Source of the DNA: DATGMP01 sp035293565
Lineage (GTDB): Bacteria; Pseudomonadota; Alphaproteobacteria; BOG-932; Roseiterribacteraceae
DNA length: 64,000 nucleotides
Assembly: GCA_035293565.1 (NCBI GenBank)
Contig: DATGMP010000071.1
Location: forward strand, 1-64,000
Direction of reading: 5' to 3'
Below the pieces are notes generated by a model. The model worked only from the letters and a program-made list of their open reading frames with translations, had not been told where the DNA came from and made no database searches. Positions 16,665-24,672 of the stretch are shown here, in pieces. The position numbers were made by a program, and so were the translations under genes. Each line of letters starts with the position of its first letter. The stretch's first letter is position 1.

Positions 16665-16745
16665 CGGGCTCTCCTTGCTTGCGGTTTCTCTCCATCCGAG
16701 CGGAGAGCCGTTGGCGCAAAGCTAGCGCCGTTCGGCAAGGATCGC

Positions 16746-16790
16746 CAGTTTCCAGCTACAGTTTCCAGCAGACCTCTTCAGACCTCTTCA
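16746..16790. repeat. Two adjacent 10-bp direct repeats
   Basis: CAGTTTCCAG occurs at 16746-16755 and 16759-16768, and CAGACCTCTT occurs back to back at 16769-16778 and 16779-16788. They fill much of the gap between the PEP-CTERM gene end and the cyclophilin start. Just beyond, at 16806, GTCATTCCCCCGAGGGCC looks like a decayed copy of the palindromic repeat seen at 22403. Confidence 0.6.
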
Positions 16791-16839
16791 CGGTATTCCC
16801 GTTTGGTCATTCCCCCGAGGGCCGGCGCGAGCCCCTATC

Positions 16840-17778
16840 TCATCGGCGGCGACGTGTCAGCCGAAGCCCGAGCAATCCGGTCGTCAAAAGCGCAATCGTC
16901 GCCGGCTCGGGCGCCGGCGTGGCAACGAACCCGACAACCGCATCGTTCGCATTGGTGAAGAAGCCAACGAACTGTCCGAGGTCGTTGATGCCATTGATCG
17001 TCGTCGACGACGAGCCGAGGGGATCGAAGGAGGTGAAGCTGCCGCCATTGTCGATGAATCCATGCTGGAAGCCGCCGCCATCGACATAGAAGCCGACGAT
17101 CTCGCCTTCATTGTTGATGCCGAGCGCTTGGGCGAAGGTCGAGCCGAATGGATCGATCGTGCTGATCACGCCGCCGACATCGAGGAAGCCGACCGAAGTC
17201 AGGCTGGTCGGCTGATAGAAGCCGACAACATCGCCGGCGTTGTTGATGCCGACCGCCTGGCTGTTGGCGTTCGACGGAAGCAGCGCATTGATATTCGTGA
17301 AGACGCCGCCGGCCTGGGAGTAGGCGATCTGGCCGGTCGTTCCCGCCTGGGTCGGCGCGTAGTAGCCGACGGTCCTGTCGGCATCATCAATGCCGAGCGC
17401 CTGGTTGAAAACCGTGCTTGCCGGGTTGTCGACCGTTGTGAATGTTCCGCCTATGAACGTATAGCCATGGGTATTGCCGGCTGCATCCGTATAGATGCCG
17501 GCGGTATCGCCCGCATTATTGATCGCGGTCACCATGCTCGACGTCGAGCCGGGAAAATTCTGGCTCGTGAAACTGGCCGGCAATGTCAGCGTAAATCCCT
17601 GCGCCGGAGCATTGTTGTCGAACCCACCGATGGTGGCGGCATTGTTGATGCCCAGCAAATTAATGAAATTGTTGCCGGTCGGATCGGTAACATCTCGAAT
17701 TGTGTAGTCGGCCCGGGCGTTGACCGCGGCGAGAAGGAACATGCCAACGGCGCCGATGACGAAACCTTGACGAAGCAT
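16840..17778 (-). CDS. PEP-CTERM sorting-domain protein with HAF-type repeats
   Basis: A 312-residue exported protein. The signal peptide is MLRQGFVIGAVGMFLLAAVNARA. The body consists of at least six repeats of about 40-45 residues of the type xAxGINNxGxxVGFY, as in HAF extracellular repeat proteins. The C terminus APEPATIALLTTGLLGL then RLTRRRR is a PEP-CTERM tripartite signal recognised by an exosortase. ATG at 17778 has GGAGG seven bases upstream and is preferred to a longer in-frame start. No exosortase or EPS genes lie in the window. The 227 bases upstream are AT-rich with an AAAACGA/TCGTTTT inverted repeat at 17817-17840 and no convincing gene. Confidence 0.85.
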   Translation of the reverse strand: MLRQGFVIGAVGMFLLAAVNARADYTIRDVTDPTGNNFINLLGINNAATIGGFDNNAPAQGFTLTLPASFTSQNFPGSTSSMVTAINNAGDTAGIYTDAAGNTHGYTFIGGTFTTVDNPASTVFNQALGIDDADRTVGYYAPTQAGTTGQIAYSQAGGVFTNINALLPSNANSQAVGINNAGDVVGFYQPTSLTSVGFLDVGGVISTIDPFGSTFAQALGINNEGEIVGFYVDGGGFQHGFIDNGGSFTSFDPLGSSSTTINGINDLGQFVGFFTNANDAVVGFVATPAPEPATIALLTTGLLGLRLTRRRR

Positions 17779-18005
17779 GGTCGACCTCCGTCTGCGTTGC
17801 GACACGATTCGCCTTAAAAACGATCGCGCGATTTCGTTTTCAACCAATGCAAGAATTGTTCCAATCCAATGAAATAGCCGATTCCACCTTACGAGAAATC
17901 ATGCTTGTAAAATTTCTCGACAATAACGCGGACCTAAAAGCACATTTATATAATGCTTTATTCGCCGATATAATTGCCTCGGTCGCAGCGGCAGATACTG
18001 CCCGT

Positions 18006-18155
18006 TCACCGCACCATGTGCGGAAACAGGCCAGTGAGACCGACGATGATCAGGTATAGCGCCACCACGATGTTGAGTAGGCGCGGCATCAGCAGGATCA
18101 GAATGCCGGCGATCAGGGCGATCAGCGGCTGCAGCAAAAGGATATTGATCGCCAT
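18006..18155 (-). CDS. Small membrane protein, DUF3096-like
   Basis: A 49-residue protein with two closely spaced hydrophobic segments. The stretch QPLIALIAGILILLMPRLLN followed by ALYLIIVGLTGL is characteristic of DUF3096, a family of about 50 residues and unknown function found widely in proteobacteria. A GGAG ribosome-binding site lies about eight bases before the ATG at 18155. It stands alone between the PEP-CTERM and methyltransferase genes. Role unknown; membrane location is the only safe statement. Confidence 0.75.
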   Translation of the reverse strand: MAINILLLQPLIALIAGILILLMPRLLNIVVALYLIIVGLTGLFPHMVR

Positions 18156-18211
18156 TTTACGCGCTCCGGACGGGTGAAGGCTAACGACCTACGCCAACCG
18201 GAGCGCGGCCC

Positions 18212-18796
18212 TTAATGTTCCCTGCCGGGCTTCACCGCTTCCCAGACGATTGTGATCTCCTTGATCACGTTGCAGTGCAAGCGCTCCGCCTCGGCCAACT
18301 GATCGATGGTGATGTCGCCCTTCTGGTAAAGGCCGAGCCAGGGCTCCTCGGGCACGAAGGTCACCGACTTGATGCGGAAATCGACGCCGAGATAAAGACC
18401 GAGCGGCGAGTTGGAGTGCCCCGCTGCCTCGCATTCGCGGTTGGCCTGCTGGTCGAACAGGCGGAGTACCGCCGGCGTGATCGGCCGCACATGAGTCGGG
18501 TCGTTCATGAAATCGTCGGATCTGGGATGCGGCACCACGATCGTAATCTCCGCGCCTGGCCTCGAGATCCGATAGAGCTCTTGGACGATGGCGAAAAATG
18601 TCTCGGTGCGCTCGCCCAGATGCTCGAGCACATGCTGCATCAGAATCGCGTCGACCGAGCCGTCGGCCCACGGCCAGAAATGGGATTCGAGGTCAACGAT
18701 CAGATCAGCCGCCGCTTGAGCGCTTTTGTCGACATTGATCCAACCCGGCTTCGGGTTTCGTCCGCAGCCGAGATTGAGACAGAGCGGTTCTTGCAT
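18212..18796 (-). CDS. Class I SAM-dependent methyltransferase
   Basis: A 194-residue Rossmann methyltransferase. LNLGCGRNPKPGWINVD is the SAM-binding motif I and acidic loop, DAILMQHVLEHLGE is motif II, and a PHPRSDDF segment follows the fourth strand. Such small methyltransferases are common in polysaccharide and LPS clusters, which fits the galE/GT8/UDP-xylose set 2 kb away, but the acceptor cannot be named. A palindromic repeat at 18890-18922 lies in the 153-base gap to prpB. Confidence 0.8.
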   Translation of the reverse strand: MQEPLCLNLGCGRNPKPGWINVDKSAQAAADLIVDLESHFWPWADGSVDAILMQHVLEHLGERTETFFAIVQELYRISRPGAEITIVVPHPRSDDFMNDPTHVRPITPAVLRLFDQQANRECEAAGHSNSPLGLYLGVDFRIKSVTFVPEEPWLGLYQKGDITIDQLAEAERLHCNVIKEITIVWEAVKPGREH

Positions 18797-18889
18797 CCTT
18801 CGGGTCCATTCGCCCTTCTGGCAATTGGGTCACCCGAGGATGGGACGGTTTTGTTTACGTTTGCTAAAAAGCGAGGCGATTGGGCTGCG

Positions 18890-18922
18890 ATGGCCGGGTC
18901 AAGCCAGGTCAAGCCCGGCCAT
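18890..18922. repeat. Dispersed palindromic repeat (ATGGCCGGG/CCCGGCCAT)
   Basis: Nine-base arms 18890-18898 and 18914-18922 are perfect reverse complements around two partial GTCAAGCC direct copies. The sequence belongs to the GTCAT-ending GC-rich palindrome type scattered between genes in alphaproteobacterial genomes. It could also serve as a 3' hairpin for prpB. Confidence 0.6.
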
Positions 18923-18949
18923 GACCTTTCCTGTTTGATCGCTTAGCCG

Positions 18950-19846
18950 TTACACCTTGAAATTGAAAAGACTCTGATCGAACTCGTTATAGCGCTCGTA
19001 CTGCAGCAGCTCGTAGAGATCAGCCCGAGTCTGCATGCGGGGGAGCGAGCTTTCGAGGCTGCCTTCCTTCAAGAGCTTGTCGAAAGCTTCGACCGCCGCG
19101 CCCATGGCGAGTCGAAGCGAGCTGACCGGCCAAATCACCATGTTGAAACCGAGCGCTTCGAGCTCCTTGATGGTCAAGAGGCGCGATTTGCCGAATTCGG
19201 TGATGTTGGCGAGCATCGGCGTGTTGGGAATCGCCTTGCGGACCGCCTCGAATTCCTTCTCGTCCTTCATCGCCTCCGGGAAGATCGCGTCGGCGCCGGC
19301 ATCGACATAGGCCTTGATCCGATCGATCGTCTTGTCGAGCCCTTCCGACGCGCGGGCGTCGGAGCGCGCCATGATGACGAAATTGGGATCGCGGCGCGCT
19401 TCGACCGCGGCCTTGATCCGTTTCGCCATATCCTGCGTCGCGACGACCGACTTATTATCCAGATGCCCGCAGCGTTTGGGGGCGATCTGGTCTTCGATAT
19501 GACAGCCGGCAATACCGGCATCCTCAAGAAGCTGGATCGTGCGCGCGGCGCTCATCGGCTCGCCGAAGCCGGTATCGGCGTCGATGAAGGTCGGCAAGGA
19601 CGTCACGCGCGCGATCTGATTGCCGGTCGTCGCGACCTCGGTCAGCGTGGTCAGGCCGATGTCCGGCAGGCCGAGCCCCGCCGACAGCGCTCCGCCCGAG
19701 ACATAGACGCCGTCGAATCCCGCCTTTTCCAAATGCATCGCGAGCAGCGGGAAGAAAGCGCCGGGAAATTTGAGCAGCCGGCCGGATTTGAGGTCGGCGC
19801 GGAACCTGGCGCGCTTCTCCTCGGGACGAGCTTTCTGGAACAGCAT
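18950..19846 (-). CDS. prpB: Methylisocitrate lyase
   Basis: A 298-residue member of the isocitrate lyase/PEP mutase family that cleaves 2-methylisocitrate to pyruvate and succinate in propionate breakdown. Markers are FPGAFFPLLAMHLEKAGFDGVYVSGGALSAGLGLPD, DADTGFGE for the metal, and the PrpB active-site loop APKRCGHLDNK with the catalytic Cys. The start ATG at 19846 shares its A with the prpD stop (TGATG), so the two are translated together. prpC (methylcitrate synthase) is not next to them. Confidence 0.93.
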   Translation of the reverse strand: MLFQKARPEEKRARFRADLKSGRLLKFPGAFFPLLAMHLEKAGFDGVYVSGGALSAGLGLPDIGLTTLTEVATTGNQIARVTSLPTFIDADTGFGEPMSAARTIQLLEDAGIAGCHIEDQIAPKRCGHLDNKSVVATQDMAKRIKAAVEARRDPNFVIMARSDARASEGLDKTIDRIKAYVDAGADAIFPEAMKDEKEFEAVRKAIPNTPMLANITEFGKSRLLTIKELEALGFNMVIWPVSSLRLAMGAAVEAFDKLLKEGSLESSLPRMQTRADLYELLQYERYNEFDQSLFNFKV

Positions 19847-21366
19847 CAGAAGATCCCCTTCTTGTCCGCCACCGCCGAGATCAGCTTGCCCTGCGGCAGC
19901 GCCACCGTCAGTCCGGCGAGTTCGGCCGCGCTCAGATTGGGCAGGCGCTGCACGAGGTCAAGGAAACGGCGCTGCTCGGCCGCATCGATCACGCCCTCGG
20001 TCAGGATCTCGAACTTGCGGATATAGGCGGGCCGCTTCCACGGCGTAGCACCCAGCGTGTGCGCATTGGCGACCGCCTTTTCATCGACCATCGTCGAGCC
20101 GTCCTTGAACCTGATCTCGACCTTGCCGCCGAACGCCTTCACCCTCGGGTCCGACGAGTGGTACCGCTCGGTCCATTTCGGATCCTCGACGGTCTTGATC
20201 TTCTTCCACAGACGGACCGTATCCTCGCGCCTCGCGCGCTCCGGCGCGTAGGAGCGGACATGGTGCCATTCGCCGTCCTGCAGCGCCACGGCGACGATGT
20301 ACATGATCGAGTGGTCGAGCGTTTCGCGCGACGCGGTCGGGTCGAATTTCTGCGGATCGTTCGAGCCGGTGCCGATCACGTAGTGCGTGTGGTGGCTGGT
20401 ATGGATCGTGATCTCGGCCACATCGTCCCAATCCTTGCCCTTGGCCTTCAACGCCTTGCCCATGTCGAAGGCGAGGTCGATCAGCGCCTGGCTCTGATAC
20501 TCGGCCGAATGCTCCTTGGTGTAGGTGTCGAGGATCGCGCGCTTGGCTTCTCCCGCGCCCGGCAGCGGCACGTGATATTCGGCCTTGGGTCCGTCGAGCA
20601 TCCAGGCGATCACAGAATCCTCGCCTTCATAAATCGGCGACGGAGCACCCTCGCCGCGCATCGCGCGATCGACGGCTTCGACCGCAAGCTTGCCGGCATG
20701 GGATGGCGCATAGGCCTTCCAGCTCGAAATCTCGCCTTTGCGCGATTGGCGGGTCGCGGTCGTCACGTGAAGCGCCTGCTGCACCGCCTGATAGATCGTG
20801 TCGGTGTCGAGATGGAGCAGCGTGCCGATGCCGGCCGCCGCCGAGGGGCCGAGATGAGCGACGTGGTCGATCTTGTGCTTGTGCAGGCAGATCGCCTTCA
20901 CGAGATTGACTTGGATCTCGTAGCCCGTGGCGAGGCCGCGGATCAGATCCTTGCCGTCCCGACCGAGTTGTTGGGCAACCGCCAGGATCGGCGGGATGTT
21001 ATCGCCGGGGTGGGAATATTCGGCAGCGAGGAAAGTGTCGTGATAATCGAGCTCGCGCACCGCAGTCCCGTTGGCCCAAGCCGCCCACTCGGCATGCACG
21101 CGCGTGTCGGGACCGAGTCCGAAGACCGTGGCGCCGCCGGCACGCGGATGGGCCAGCGCCTGCGCCCGCGCGCTCGCCACCGGGTGCCGGTTGATGGCCG
21201 CCATCGCCACCGACGCATTGTCGATGATGCGATTGATGATCATGTCGGTCACTTCCGCATCGACCGGTACCGGATCCGCCGCCACGGCGGCGATCTTCCA
21301 AGCAAGCTGCTCGGCCTTCGGCAGGCGGTCGGCCTCGGGATGGACCCGGACGGTATGCGTGATCAT
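19846..21366 (-). CDS. prpD: 2-methylcitrate dehydratase, MmgE/PrpD family
   Basis: A 506-residue MmgE/PrpD enzyme that removes water from 2-methylcitrate on the way to methylisocitrate. Characteristic parts are ADMIINRIIDNASVA-like sequence near residue 45, ANGTAVRELDYHDTFLAAEYSHPGDNIP, and KGEISSWKAYAPSHAGKLAVEAV. ATG at 21366 is preferred because homologues start at this HTVRVH segment; another ATG lies 19 codons earlier. It is upstream of prpB with a one-base overlap. Role in the methylcitrate cycle is inferred from prpB. Confidence 0.9.
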   Translation of the reverse strand: MITHTVRVHPEADRLPKAEQLAWKIAAVAADPVPVDAEVTDMIINRIIDNASVAMAAINRHPVASARAQALAHPRAGGATVFGLGPDTRVHAEWAAWANGTAVRELDYHDTFLAAEYSHPGDNIPPILAVAQQLGRDGKDLIRGLATGYEIQVNLVKAICLHKHKIDHVAHLGPSAAAGIGTLLHLDTDTIYQAVQQALHVTTATRQSRKGEISSWKAYAPSHAGKLAVEAVDRAMRGEGAPSPIYEGEDSVIAWMLDGPKAEYHVPLPGAGEAKRAILDTYTKEHSAEYQSQALIDLAFDMGKALKAKGKDWDDVAEITIHTSHHTHYVIGTGSNDPQKFDPTASRETLDHSIMYIVAVALQDGEWHHVRSYAPERARREDTVRLWKKIKTVEDPKWTERYHSSDPRVKAFGGKVEIRFKDGSTMVDEKAVANAHTLGATPWKRPAYIRKFEILTEGVIDAAEQRRFLDLVQRLPNLSAAELAGLTVALPQGKLISAVADKKGIF

Positions 21367-21578
21367 GGCGGCGAAAGGCCCTTTCTTCTGTCTCGAATGC
21401 CGGAATTGGCCGGTAAAGGCCATTCGGACCCTGCGAGTGTCAAGAGTTCGGCATGTCGCGGAGCGGGAAGCTTCCTTCGGAAACCACGAAAAAAGTCGAA
21501 TTCATCCCGATCGGGGCGGAGCCGAGATCAACCGCCGAACGCTCATGGGGGCCATGATGAAGATTATAGGCGCGGCCG

Positions 21579-22370
21579 CTAGTCCTTCGCGAGTTCCCGC
21601 GAGCGCTCGATGGCGGCCGCCACCGCCCGTTTCATGAGGTCCTCTAGACCGGGCGTTCCCATGAGGATGGCCAACGCGGCAGCCGTGGTGCCCCCCCGGC
21701 TCGTCACATCGGCGCGTAGCTTGGCCGGCGCGTCCGGCGATTCGGCGGCGAGCGCCCCGGAACCTGCGACGGTGGCGCGAGCCAGCTTCTCGGCCAAGTC
21801 GCGCGGGAGACCGGCGGCAACCCCGGCCTCGGCCAGCGTCTCGATGAGCAGAAATACATAGGCGGGCCCGGAGCCCGAGACGGCCGTCACGGCATGCATC
21901 AATGCCTCGTCCTCGACCCAGGCGACCTGCCCCACCGCCTTCATCAGCACTTCGGTTCGGCTTCGTTGACCGGCGGCGACATTCGGTCCCGCGCAGCAGA
22001 CGGTGAAGCCCTGGCCGATGGCGGCCGGCGTATTGGGCATCGCGCGCACAATCCCGACGCCCGTTCCGAGCCGATCCTTCAGGTAGGATAGGGTCTTGCC
22101 GGCCGCGATCGAGATGACGAACGCCGCAGCGGGCAACCGCGGGCGCAAGCCCGGCAGCACCGCGTCCAACATCTGCGGCTTGACCGCCAGGAGGATCGTG
22201 TCGGGCAAGGGATCCGGAATTTCGGCGAGATCGGCGAAGACGGACACCCCGGCAGGCACATCCCGCGGTGCCGGATCGACCGCGACCGGTGCATCGACCA
22301 GGCCCGATTTGAGCCAACCGGCCGCCAAGGCGCCTCCCATCCGGCCGCAGCCGATAAGAAGAACCCGCAT
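21579..22370 (-). CDS. proC: Pyrroline-5-carboxylate reductase
   Basis: A 263-residue ProC, the last enzyme of proline synthesis, reducing pyrroline-5-carboxylate with NAD(P)H. The N-terminal dinucleotide motif is LLIGCGRMGGALAAGWL, followed by LLAVKPQM, MPNTPAAIGQG and the conserved C-terminal GSGPAYVFLLIETLAEAGVAAGL and TSRGGTTAAAL. ATG at 22370 is chosen over an in-frame TTG four codons earlier; no clear Shine-Dalgarno precedes it. It lies downstream of the ybjN-like and ubiK genes, separated from the former by a palindromic repeat. Confidence 0.93.
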   Translation of the reverse strand: MRVLLIGCGRMGGALAAGWLKSGLVDAPVAVDPAPRDVPAGVSVFADLAEIPDPLPDTILLAVKPQMLDAVLPGLRPRLPAAAFVISIAAGKTLSYLKDRLGTGVGIVRAMPNTPAAIGQGFTVCCAGPNVAAGQRSRTEVLMKAVGQVAWVEDEALMHAVTAVSGSGPAYVFLLIETLAEAGVAAGLPRDLAEKLARATVAGSGALAAESPDAPAKLRADVTSRGGTTAAALAILMGTPGLEDLMKRAVAAAIERSRELAKD

Positions 22371-22402
22371 GGACTTGGACAATTCAGATATTCTGACCTG
22401 TC

Positions 22403-22422
22403 ATTCCCGCGAACGCGGGAAT
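22403..22422. repeat. Dispersed palindromic repeat (ATTCCCGCG/CGCGGGAAT)
   Basis: Perfect nine-base arms with a two-base AA loop inside GTCATTCCCGCGAACGCGGG, the best-preserved copy of a GTCATTCCCGC-type repeat in this window. It lies 33 bases upstream of the proC start. Degraded look-alikes are at 2881-2898, around 16172-16195 and at 16806. Confidence 0.7.
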
Positions 22423-22517
22423 CCATCTTTCCAACAGCGCGGCGGCTGGGAGATGGGTCCCCGGGTCGCCGCCTCGCGACGCCCGAGGAGGACGAACAGA
22501 GTGTGGTTAACGGGCAA

Positions 22518-23021
22518 TCACGCCTCGCCGATGGGGTCGAGAATGGCGGCGGTCATGGCCTCGTCGGCCGTCTTGCCGCCCCAGATCACCAGCTGGAAGG
22601 CCGGATAGAATCGCTCGCACTCGACCAGCGCCAGCTCGACGATGTCCTCGACCTGTTCGGGGCTGACTCCCGCGACGCCGCGCAGCAGCAGCGCGTGGCG
22701 GAACATAATCGCCTCTTCCTCTGCCGAGACGTCGAAATGGCCGATCCAGAGTCGCTCGTTGATCCGGGCCAGAAGGTCGTTGATGGCGCTGCGCGCCTTG
22801 GGCGGGACCTTGGCGTCCAGCCGGCAGCAGAATTGCAGTGCGCTCGCCTCTTCCTGCCAGACGAAGAACAGCCGGTAGTCGGTCCATCGGCCGCCGATCT
22901 CAACCAGAATCTCGTCATCCGCTGCTCGCTGGAAGGGCCAGTCGTTGGCGATGACGAGCTCCTCGATCAGGTCGAGAGGATTGGCGGAAGTGGCCGGAGT
23001 CTCGAGCGAAGGTGTCGTCAT
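22518..23021 (-). CDS. YbjN domain-containing protein
   Basis: A 167-residue YbjN-family protein (tetratricopeptide-like alpha/beta fold, related to type III secretion chaperones). Conserved parts include DLIEELVIANDWPFQR, EILVEIGGRWTDYRLFFVWQEEASALQFCCRL and the NERLWIGHFDVSAEEEAIMFRHALLLRG stretch. ATG at 23021 follows CGGAG. In many alphaproteobacteria this gene sits, as here, between ubiK and proC. Its biochemical role is unknown; E. coli YbjN overproduction affects motility and stress tolerance. Confidence 0.88.
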   Translation of the reverse strand: MTTPSLETPATSANPLDLIEELVIANDWPFQRAADDEILVEIGGRWTDYRLFFVWQEEASALQFCCRLDAKVPPKARSAINDLLARINERLWIGHFDVSAEEEAIMFRHALLLRGVAGVSPEQVEDIVELALVECERFYPAFQLVIWGGKTADEAMTAAILDPIGEA

Positions 23022-23082
23022 GCTGATCTCCGTAGAGCCGCTGCCGCGGCGAGGCCGGAAGCGCTCGGCCGCCCAGCGCGCA

Positions 23083-23427
23083 TCAATGCTTGCCGCCCGG
23101 CGCGCGAGATCGCACGGTTTTGGGCCTGGCCAAAGGCTGCTCGGCCCCCGAGCGGCGTCGTGTCGCGCCGGAGGGCCGGGTCGCCGCCAGCTTGGCTTCG
23201 AGCGCCGCAACGCGCCGCGCCAGCGCCTCCTGCTCGGTGCGGGCTTTGGCCGCGAGCGCCGCGACCACCTCATGCTCCTCGCGGGTGACCAGATTCATTC
23301 GCTGCAGCAATCGCTCGACCTGATCGCGCAGCTCCCCCTCCATGCGGGAGCGGATTCCGCCCAAAGCGACCGCCGCGCCACTCGCGACGCGCGCCATGTC
23401 ATCGAATAACCGCCTGTCACCGACCAT
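23083..23427 (-). CDS. ubiK: UbiK-family ubiquinone biosynthesis accessory factor
   Basis: A 114-residue member of the UbiK/BMFP family, small membrane-fusogenic coiled-coil proteins that assist ubiquinone assembly in E. coli. RLFDDMARVASGAAVALGGIRSRME is the family N terminus, followed by a long helix with VERLLQRMNLVTREEHEVV and a basic, proline-rich tail after residue 80. ATG at 23427 is chosen because homology starts at MVGDRRLFDDM. It is 61 bases upstream of the YbjN gene on the same strand. Confidence 0.82.
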   Translation of the reverse strand: MVGDRRLFDDMARVASGAAVALGGIRSRMEGELRDQVERLLQRMNLVTREEHEVVAALAAKARTEQEALARRVAALEAKLAATRPSGATRRRSGAEQPLARPKTVRSRAPGGKH

Positions 23428-23676
23428 CGGGGCCTTTGATTCATCCCGGCTGGGCCGCATCGCGCCAAGAGCGACTCGGCGCCATAGTTTGGGTAGCACG
23501 CCCCCCTCTCGCATCGCAAGAAGACCGCAAGGCTACACTTCCCCATGATGACAATGACCGGAAGGCGTCCGGCGTTCCCCTAACGCGCCCGCGGGGTGCC
23601 TTGCCGGGCCGCGCGAGCCGCTCGTATAAGCGAGCGACATGCGCACCGAATGCCCCCGTCCGAATCGGTCCCGAGG

Positions 23677-24663
23677 ATGATCATTGTCACCGGCGGCGCC
23701 GGTTTCATCGGCTCGAACCTGGTCGCCGCTCTCGAAAAACGCGGCGAACGAGACGTCGTGGTGGTCGACCGCTTCGGCGCCGACGACAAGTGGCGCAATC
23801 TCGCCAAGCGAAGCCGTATCGACATCATGCCGCCCGAGGGGCTGGCCGAGCTGGTCGCGCTCAGACGTCACGACATCCGGGCGATCTTTCATCTGGGCGC
23901 GATCTCGACCACGACCGAGCGCGACGTCGATCTCATTCTCGCCAACAATTGGCGGTTGAGCGCCGCGCTCTGGGACCTTGCCGTCCGGTTCGAGCTCCGG
24001 TTCGTCTACGCATCGTCGGCGGCCACCTATGGCGACGGCGGTCAAGGCTTCGACGACGATGTCTCGATGCCGGCGTTGTCGAGGCTTTTGCCGCTCAACC
24101 CTTACGCCTGGTCGAAGCACCTGTTCGACCTGCGGGTGGCGCGCTGTCTCGAGGCCGGAGAGCGGACGCCGCGGCAATGGGCCGGTCTTAAATTTTTCAA
24201 CGTCTTTGGGCCCAACGAAGGTCACAAGGGCGGGCAAATGAGCGTGGTGCCGCAATTCCACCGCCAGATCCTGGCGAATGGCGCCCCCAAGCTCTTCAGA
24301 TCCTATCGGCCGGATTACCCAGACGGCGGCCAGACCCGCGACTTCATCCATGTCGACGATGCGGTCGCTGTCATGCTCTGGCTCCTCGATCAGCCGGACG
24401 TGAATGGTCTGTTCAATGTCGGCACCGGAAAGGCCCGCAGCTTTCTCGACATTACCAACGCCATCTTCGCCACGCTCGGCCGTAAGCCTGAAATCGAGTT
24501 CATCGACATGCCCGAAGGACTTCGCGACCGCTATCAATATTTCACAGAGGCCCGCACCGACCGGTTGCGCGCCGCCGGCTTCGACCGGCCTTTCACGGCG
24601 CTCGAGGATGGCGTGGCCGATTATGTGAAGCGCTTCCTCGCCGCGTCCGATCCCTATCGCTGA
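23677..24663 (+). CDS. hldD: ADP-L-glycero-D-manno-heptose 6-epimerase
   Basis: A 328-residue extended SDR that epimerises ADP-heptose for the LPS inner core. Signatures are MIIVTGGAGFIGSNLVAALE, HLGAISTTTERD, YASSAATYGDG and the Tyr/Lys of LNPYAWSKHLFD, then KFFNVFGPNEGHKG, a stretch specific to HldD. The start at 23677 follows homology; an in-frame ATG at 23650 is also possible and neither has a good ribosome-binding site. A hairpin (23619-23624 with 23631-23636) lies upstream. lgt begins nine bases after its stop. Confidence 0.9.
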   Translation: MIIVTGGAGFIGSNLVAALEKRGERDVVVVDRFGADDKWRNLAKRSRIDIMPPEGLAELVALRRHDIRAIFHLGAISTTTERDVDLILANNWRLSAALWDLAVRFELRFVYASSAATYGDGGQGFDDDVSMPALSRLLPLNPYAWSKHLFDLRVARCLEAGERTPRQWAGLKFFNVFGPNEGHKGGQMSVVPQFHRQILANGAPKLFRSYRPDYPDGGQTRDFIHVDDAVAVMLWLLDQPDVNGLFNVGTGKARSFLDITNAIFATLGRKPEIEFIDMPEGLRDRYQYFTEARTDRLRAAGFDRPFTALEDGVADYVKRFLAASDPYR

Positions 24664-24672
24664 GCCGCATCA

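Noticed and set aside
17847..18059. 70-codon plus-strand frame in the AT-rich region upstream of the PEP-CTERM gene
   Set aside because: No ribosome-binding site, overlaps the stop end of the DUF3096-like gene on the other strand, and resembles no family.
20059..21582. 507-codon plus-strand frame opposite prpD
   Set aside because: Mirror of prpD codon bias; the product is Arg/Asp/His-rich without any recognisable domain.
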